In this document: piece after piece, positions 59,773 through 64,000 of the stretch | Numbering within the stretch: position 1 is the stretch's first letter | Layout: every line of letters starts with the position of its first letter | Source of the DNA: UBA7985 sp002690455 | Lineage (GTDB): Bacteria > Pseudomonadota > Alphaproteobacteria > UBA7985 | Assembly: GCA_965662775.1 (NCBI GenBank) | Contig: CBFIIW010000015.1 | Span: 1-64,000, forward strand | Direction: 5' to 3' | Length of the DNA stretch: 64,000 nucleotides | Position numbers and translations under genes: made by a program | The notes under the pieces: model-generated | Database searches by the model: none | What the model saw: only the letters and a program-made list of their open reading frames with translations | What the model was told of the DNA's origin: nothing

Positions 59773-61046
59773 TTTTCCTCGTCACTTTCGGGATCACTGT
59801 CTTGTCGACTGGTAATGCTACTGCTTCCGCCGTCAAACTCTGCCACGCTGACCCCGAGCAGGCGGTAGGTCTGCAGCGGCTGGCGCTTCACCTCTTGAGT
59901 GAGCAGCCGCTGGGCAACTGAAAACAGCATTCTGGCGTCAGCCGTTGGTCCGTCGAGGGTTTGGCTGCGGGTGAGGACTTCGAAGTCGGATGTTTTGAGC
60001 TTAAGCGTCACCCGGCGACCCGCCAGGGCGTGGCGCTCCATCCGATCTGCTACCCGATAGGAGAGCCGCTCCACCACGCGGGTGAGAGCAGCCAGTGCTC
60101 CGGTATCGACAGCGAGTGTGGTTTCGGAGCTGACTGACTTGGAGGCCCGACCTTCCCGTACACGCCGGGGATCTTCGCCGCGGCAGAAGTCATAGAGTCG
60201 ATCGCCAAAGCGTCCGAAAAGCCGGGTCATATCTTCACGAGGGAAGGCGCGCAATTGTCCAATGCGGGATATACCGAGGTCGTGCATCCGCCGTGCTGTT
60301 GCCGGCCCCACGCCCCAGATCAGCTTGACAGGCTTGTCTCGAAGGAAATCAGCTGCCTCGCTTCGCCCCAATACTGCGAAGCCATCGGGCTTGTCGAGGT
60401 CTGAGGCGATTTTGGCGAGCAGCTTGTTGTGCGACAGGCCAATGGAAAGGGTGATGCCTTCCTGATCCTGAACATTCTGCGCAAGTCGAGCCAGTTCCAG
60501 TGCCGGGATTCGCCCACGTTTCAGGGTGCTGCTGAGATCCAGAAACGCCTCGTCGATAGAAAGCGGTTCGACATCGCTCGTCAGGGCGCGAAAGTGTTCG
60601 CGCACCGCCATCCCAGTTTCGCGGTACTTCGCCATATCTGGCTTGATGATCACGGCCTGCGGGCAAAGCTGTCGAGCTTTGAACATCGGCATGGCTGACC
60701 GTACCCCTTGTATCCGCGCAAGGTAGCACGCCGTTGTCACCACGCCACGCTGTCCGCCTCCCACGATCACCGGTTGGTGGCGGATCGACGGATCGTCTCG
60801 CTTCTCTACGGCGGCATAGAAGGCGTCACAGTCGATATGGGCAAGGCTAAGGGAGGTCAGTTCCGGATGGCGCACAACGCGCGCGCTGCTACACGCGCCG
60901 CAACGCGCGTCACTGCCTCCCGGGGGGGCAAGTGTCAGGCAACTGCGGCACAGACGCTGATCAGGTTGGCCGTGATCTTGAATTTGCGGGTCAGGGCTGG
61001 GGTTCAGGGCTTTGGTCTCTCCAGTGCGGCATACGACTCTACCCAT
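59769..61046 (-). CDS. dinB: DNA polymerase IV with N-terminal cysteine cluster
   Basis: DinB is a Y-family polymerase that copies damaged DNA at low fidelity. The 425-residue protein has the catalytic HIDCDAFYAAVEKRDDP (Asp72, Asp74) and DVEPLSIDEAFLDLS with the SIDEA motif. IWGVGPATARRMHDLG is the helix-hairpin-helix part. The N-terminal 60 residues are extra and hold two CxxC pairs (Cys33/36 and Cys49/52), which could bind zinc. The C-terminus is acidic and lacks an obvious beta-clamp motif. It lies just downstream of the rpmG terminator. Confidence 0.93.
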   Translation of the reverse strand: MGRVVCRTGETKALNPSPDPQIQDHGQPDQRLCRSCLTLAPPGGSDARCGACSSARVVRHPELTSLSLAHIDCDAFYAAVEKRDDPSIRHQPVIVGGGQRGVVTTACYLARIQGVRSAMPMFKARQLCPQAVIIKPDMAKYRETGMAVREHFRALTSDVEPLSIDEAFLDLSSTLKRGRIPALELARLAQNVQDQEGITLSIGLSHNKLLAKIASDLDKPDGFAVLGRSEAADFLRDKPVKLIWGVGPATARRMHDLGISRIGQLRAFPREDMTRLFGRFGDRLYDFCRGEDPRRVREGRASKSVSSETTLAVDTGALAALTRVVERLSYRVADRMERHALAGRRVTLKLKTSDFEVLTRSQTLDGPTADARMLFSVAQRLLTQEVKRQPLQTYRLLGVSVAEFDGGSSSITSRQDSDPESDEEN

Positions 61047-61061
61047 TTTGCAGTGATGCGG

Positions 61062-61099
61062 AAAAAGAAAAGGGGCGGTAAGCCTATCGGCACCGCCCC
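61062..61099 (-). terminator. Intrinsic terminator of rpmG
   Basis: On the minus strand GGGGCGGT and ACCGCCCC (plus-strand positions 61072-61079 and 61092-61099) form an 8-bp stem with an inner GCC/GGC hairpin, followed by a TTTTCTTTTT tract. It lies 30 bp after rpmG and 16 bp before the dinB start. Confidence 0.88.
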
Positions 61100-61128
61100 G
61101 TTTCGGTCTTGTATAAGTGGCCGCAGGC

Positions 61129-61296
61129 TCACTTCATCTTCGATTCCTTGAAGACAACGTGCTTGCGGGCAACAGGATCGTATTTCCGCATTTCCAGCTT
61201 CTCAGTGGACGTGCGGGTGTTCTTCTTCTTGACGTAGAAGTAACCGGTATCGGCGGTGCTAACCATCTTGATGAGCACGCCAGCGGGTTTAGCCAT
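61129..61296 (-). CDS. rpmG: 50S ribosomal protein L33
   Basis: L33 is a small 50S protein near the E site. The 55-residue frame MAKPAGVLIKMVSTADTG..., then FYVKKKNTRTSTEKLEMRKYD and PVARKHVVFKESKMK, matches the zinc-free bacterial L33. The start ATG is at 61296 with GGAGCTCC nearby. It is a single gene with its own terminator. Confidence 0.97.
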   Translation of the reverse strand: MAKPAGVLIKMVSTADTGYFYVKKKNTRTSTEKLEMRKYDPVARKHVVFKESKMK

Positions 61297-61365
61297 GGCC
61301 CGGAGCTCCTTGTTTTAACAAATTGGAGCGCACCCTAAACGCCGGTGGCGTCGAGTCAAGCGCGT

Positions 61366-63018
61366 CTAGCGCAGGGATGACAGGCTTGCGCTGGCTGAAA
61401 GGATGCGGTGGTAGGCTTCGACGTTCTCCGCCAGCGCTAGCGCCAGATCGGAATCGTCTTCGCTGTAGCGCTCCGTCGGGGGACAGACCCTGCGGTAGGC
61501 ATCCATCGCACCCCCACTGTTAGAAAGCAACGCGCGCGCGCGCAGGGCTGCGATATCCGGGTCGCCGCCGCTGAAATCGTCAATGACTTTGCCCGTCTGC
61601 CGGTCGGTGAAGCAGATGTTCGGGGTTACGCCAGTTTTGTTCAGCGGCGCGCCCGAAGGCGCGAAGAAGGCTCCGGAGGTGACGGTCATCAACGCGCCGT
61701 TTGGTAGGTCAAAACTAGTCTGGATTGATCCTTTGCCAAAGGACGTTGAACCGACAACGATGCCACGCCCGTTATCCTGAATGGCGGAGGCAAGGATTTC
61801 CGATGCGCTGGCCGAATTGCCGTTGATCAGCACAAGTAGTGGCGCGCCGAGCAGCACGTCGTTAGGGGCCGCGTTGACCGTCGATTTATTGTCAACGTCT
61901 CGGCCGGCCGATACCAGAATCGGTCCTTCCCCGACAACCAGGTCAGCAATTTCTTGTGCAACAGTCTTTAGACCGCCAGGATTTTCTCGCAAATCCAGAA
62001 GCCAACTGGTCGGGTGTTCATCTCGCAGGGTCCGGACCACGTCCATGAATTCGGCCGTAGATTGTTCGGAAAATACAGCCATCTGGAGCACTGCTACGTC
62101 GCCGACCATCTCCCCACGAAGCGAGGGCAGGGCGACGATTTCGCGGGTCACAGCCCGTCGCAGGGTCTGCCCTTCGCGCTGGACCATGACTCGGGCGACT
62201 GATCCCACAGGTCCGCGTAGCAAGCCGAGAACGAAGTCTTCACTCAGCCGACCGGTGATGCGCCGTCCGCCCACGTGGGTAATCAGATCGCCCTCCAGCA
62301 ATCCAGCGCGGTCGGCAGGCCCGTCAAGGATTACCTCGCGCACGCGGATGCCATTTTCCTCATAGGCGATCAGAATGCCAAGGCCGCCAAAGCCGAAGAC
62401 ATCATCGCGGAACATTTCTGCTTCGGCTGCGGGCAAGTATACCGACACGCCGTCGAGAAGGCTCATGTAACCTTCGAAAATGAAGCTCTCGCGCTGGGTC
62501 TGGGGAATCCGTTGGATTCGCTCGCTTTCAGTCAGCATGTGCAAGGCGATGAAGGCTGAGTGCAGGCCCCATTCAAGGTAGTATTCGCCCAATGGTTCCT
62601 CGAATGTCGCCCGGCCCCCGGGCCCCTCAACGATGGTCTCGCCGGCTGTCGAGCTCAGGCGGAAGTTGGCCTGACCGCCCAGGTTTTTCAGACCGGCCAT
62701 GGCTATGTCTCGCGGGTGGTATGCTTCAACGTAAAGCTCTTGAATGGCGCCAATGCCCACACCGTAGAGAAAGGCCTCATCTGCGTCCGGTACTGGCTTC
62801 GAGCTTTCGCCGGGCGCAGGAAGGGCCTCTTCCAACGCGGCCCGGAGTTCGGCCGGCATGCTGATGCCGGCACCCGACTGCGCCTGCGACTTAACTTGTG
62901 CCTCGGCAAAGCGCGCAGAGACAAGCTGCGAGTCGCACCCGGTAAAGGCGAGCACTATGGCGGCAAGAAAGGTCAGCGACGGAGCGCGGAGGTCAAACCG
63001 AAATCGGTTCGCGGGCAT
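61366..63018 (-). CDS. S41 family C-terminal processing peptidase, lipoprotein
   Basis: The 550-residue protein starts at ATG 63018 (AAGGAT upstream); the frame extends to 63075 but MPANRFRFDLRAPSL begins the signal. The lipobox FTGC (Cys28) suggests a lipid anchor. A long N-terminal region precedes a PDZ domain (ADRAGLLEGDLITHVGGRRIT) and the tail-specific protease core with GNSASASEILASAI (catalytic Ser) and GSTSFGKGSIQT (catalytic Lys). CtpA-type proteases trim periplasmic proteins. The gene lies between rpmG and rnr on the minus strand. Confidence 0.9.
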   Translation of the reverse strand: MPANRFRFDLRAPSLTFLAAIVLAFTGCDSQLVSARFAEAQVKSQAQSGAGISMPAELRAALEEALPAPGESSKPVPDADEAFLYGVGIGAIQELYVEAYHPRDIAMAGLKNLGGQANFRLSSTAGETIVEGPGGRATFEEPLGEYYLEWGLHSAFIALHMLTESERIQRIPQTQRESFIFEGYMSLLDGVSVYLPAAEAEMFRDDVFGFGGLGILIAYEENGIRVREVILDGPADRAGLLEGDLITHVGGRRITGRLSEDFVLGLLRGPVGSVARVMVQREGQTLRRAVTREIVALPSLRGEMVGDVAVLQMAVFSEQSTAEFMDVVRTLRDEHPTSWLLDLRENPGGLKTVAQEIADLVVGEGPILVSAGRDVDNKSTVNAAPNDVLLGAPLLVLINGNSASASEILASAIQDNGRGIVVGSTSFGKGSIQTSFDLPNGALMTVTSGAFFAPSGAPLNKTGVTPNICFTDRQTGKVIDDFSGGDPDIAALRARALLSNSGGAMDAYRRVCPPTERYSEDDSDLALALAENVEAYHRILSASASLSSLR

Positions 63019-63138
63019 GAACAAATCCTTAAATAAATGCTGTGGGACATTAGCAAGTGGAGTCGCTTTTGCCACAAAGTCAGAGTCTTATGCGCACCAA
63101 AAGAACCAGCGTTTGCGACGGAATTGAGGCATGTTCGC

Positions 63139-64000
63139 TCACCCGCGCCTGTCCGGTCGATTGCGTTTAGCCTTCTTTCTGGTCGATTTTGCGGCGGTGC
63201 TACCCCTTCTGCTGCGCACGCTCTGGTCTGCGCTTGTCCCTGCGCCCGACTGAGACCGACGGCCCTTAACCTCTATGGATCGAAGGCTGTCAAATGATGA
63301 CGATTCGATTTCCCCGACAACTTCACCGACCAATGAACCGGTCAGGCCGTCAGCCTCAACCAAGCGCAAGCTTAGGTGCTGCCCCATTGAGAATACACGG
63401 CCCCAGCGGCGGCCCTCCAACCGGGCCAGGCTGGCGTCGAAATCATAGCGATCATCGGGCAGTAGCCCCATGGGAACCAACGCGTGCGCACCCGAAGAGT
63501 CGAGCGCGGCAAACAGTCCGAATTTCGTGACGCTGCTGACGCGTGCTTCGAATACCTGTCCGATGTGACCCGCGTGGAAGGCGGCGAGGTAACGGTCCTT
63601 GGCGCTGCGCTCGGCATAGGCCGCGCGGCGTTCACACTCGGAAATCTGCTCCCCCAGCGGGATCGGTGCATCGGTCACACCTAGGGCCTGTCCACCGCCG
63701 CCCAGGCCAAAGGCTTCAATTAGGGCGCGGTGAACCGTCAAATCAGCGTAGCGCCGGATCGGGCTTGTAAAGTGGGCGTAGCTGGTCAGCCCCAGTCCGA
63801 AGTGGCCGATATTCCGGGGAGCGTAGACCGCTTGTGCCTGGCTGCGCAGAACCGCTTCGTTGATCATCGGTGCGTAGTCTTCGCCCTCAACCTGCTTGAG
63901 GATGCCGTTGAGTTGACCAGCGGTCAGGCGAACCCCGCGGGCCAGGCTGATTGGCGTGCCTTCAAGTAGATTGGCAAGATGTTCGAGTTTCACCGGGTCG
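63139..64000 (-). CDS. rnr: Ribonuclease R, C-terminal part (cut by the window edge)
   Basis: RNase R is a 3'-5' exoribonuclease that degrades structured RNA. Only the last 286 or so residues are in the window; the frame is still open at 64000. Visible are the end of the RNB catalytic domain (FGLGLTSYAHFTSPIRRYADLTVHRAL), an S1 RNA-binding domain (AFHAGHIGQVFEARVSSVTKFGLFAAL) and a Lys/Arg-rich tail (KSTRKKAKRNRPDRRG) typical of RNase R. The gene lies upstream of the S41 protease on the same strand. Confidence 0.92.
   Translation of the reverse strand, partial: DPVKLEHLANLLEGTPISLARGVRLTAGQLNGILKQVEGEDYAPMINEAVLRSQAQAVYAPRNIGHFGLGLTSYAHFTSPIRRYADLTVHRALIEAFGLGGGGQALGVTDAPIPLGEQISECERRAAYAERSAKDRYLAAFHAGHIGQVFEARVSSVTKFGLFAALDSSGAHALVPMGLLPDDRYDFDASLARLEGRRWGRVFSMGQHLSLRLVEADGLTGSLVGEVVGEIESSSFDSLRSIEVKGRRSQSGAGTSADQSVRSRRGSTAAKSTRKKAKRNRPDRRG

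Noticed and set aside
1..64000. CRISPR arrays, insertion sequences, prophage or integrase genes
   Set aside because: I saw no regularly spaced direct repeats, transposase motifs or phage gene runs. The P5-like lipoprotein is the only phage-like item.

Overview
The window is about 64 kb of a GC-rich, densely coded bacterial chromosome. It carries core genes, one tRNA and several RNA-level control elements. I see no insertion sequence, prophage, plasmid gene or CRISPR array. An alphaproteobacterium is the best fit. The NDUFA12-type complex I accessory protein next to MlaD is known mainly from alphaproteobacteria and mitochondria. The lipid A block uses LpxI rather than LpxH, there is a long B12-dependent NrdJ, and RpoH and AsmA proteins are present. 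Within the class a Rhodospirillales-like or SAR116-like lineage is plausible, but the sequence alone does not settle this.

Layout. 1-3.4 kb (minus): tyrS, an alpha/beta hydrolase with a changed nucleophile motif, mlaD and the NDUFA12 homologue. 3.35-4.1 kb: the only long gene-free stretch, with a tandem pair of NrdR-box-like sites ahead of nrdJ (4.1-7.9 kb). 8-12.7 kb: a DsbA-fold isomerase, mgtE, tRNA-Leu(GAG), then lipB, a Nudix hydrolase and an S49 peptidase. 12.7-22.6 kb: the spc and alpha ribosomal operons from rplN to rplQ with secY, adk and rpoA. The usual upstream S10 block is absent, and the cluster has unusually long, hairpin-rich spacers. 22.6-33.2 kb: SCO1/SenC, an FAD oxidoreductase, a lipoprotein with a phage P5-like domain, threonine aldolase, rluD, rpoH, glyoxalase, AsmA and ppx. 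33.2-40 kb: ppk, a MATE exporter, an iron alcohol dehydrogenase, nitronate monooxygenase and a DUF192 protein. 40.1-42.9 kb: a TPP riboswitch controlling thiXY (no ATPase gene beside them), then a universal stress protein. 43.1-58.7 kb: a long envelope and translation run, rpsB-tsf-pyrH-frr-uppS-cdsA-dxr-rseP-bamA-skp-lpxD-fabZ-lpxA-lpxI-lpxB, with a YheT-type hydrolase at the end. 58.7-64 kb: dinB with an N-terminal cysteine cluster, rpmG, an S41 protease lipoprotein, and the 3' part of an RNase R gene cut by the window edge.

Function. The 43-59 kb block joins translation factors, UMP kinase, undecaprenyl and isoprenoid precursor synthesis, phospholipid activation, outer-membrane protein assembly and lipid A synthesis, so it is essentially one envelope-biogenesis neighbourhood. 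ppk and ppx make and degrade polyphosphate. The thi pair salvages a thiamin pyrimidine precursor under direct TPP control.

I found no clearly new multi-gene system. The most interesting items are the split S10/spc cluster with its structured leader, the nucleophile-substituted hydrolase, the P5-like lipoprotein, the NrdR-like tandem sites far upstream of nrdJ, the ATPase-less thiXY locus, the inverted-repeat leader of rpsB, and a possible small RNA ending at an orphan terminator near 24.5 kb.
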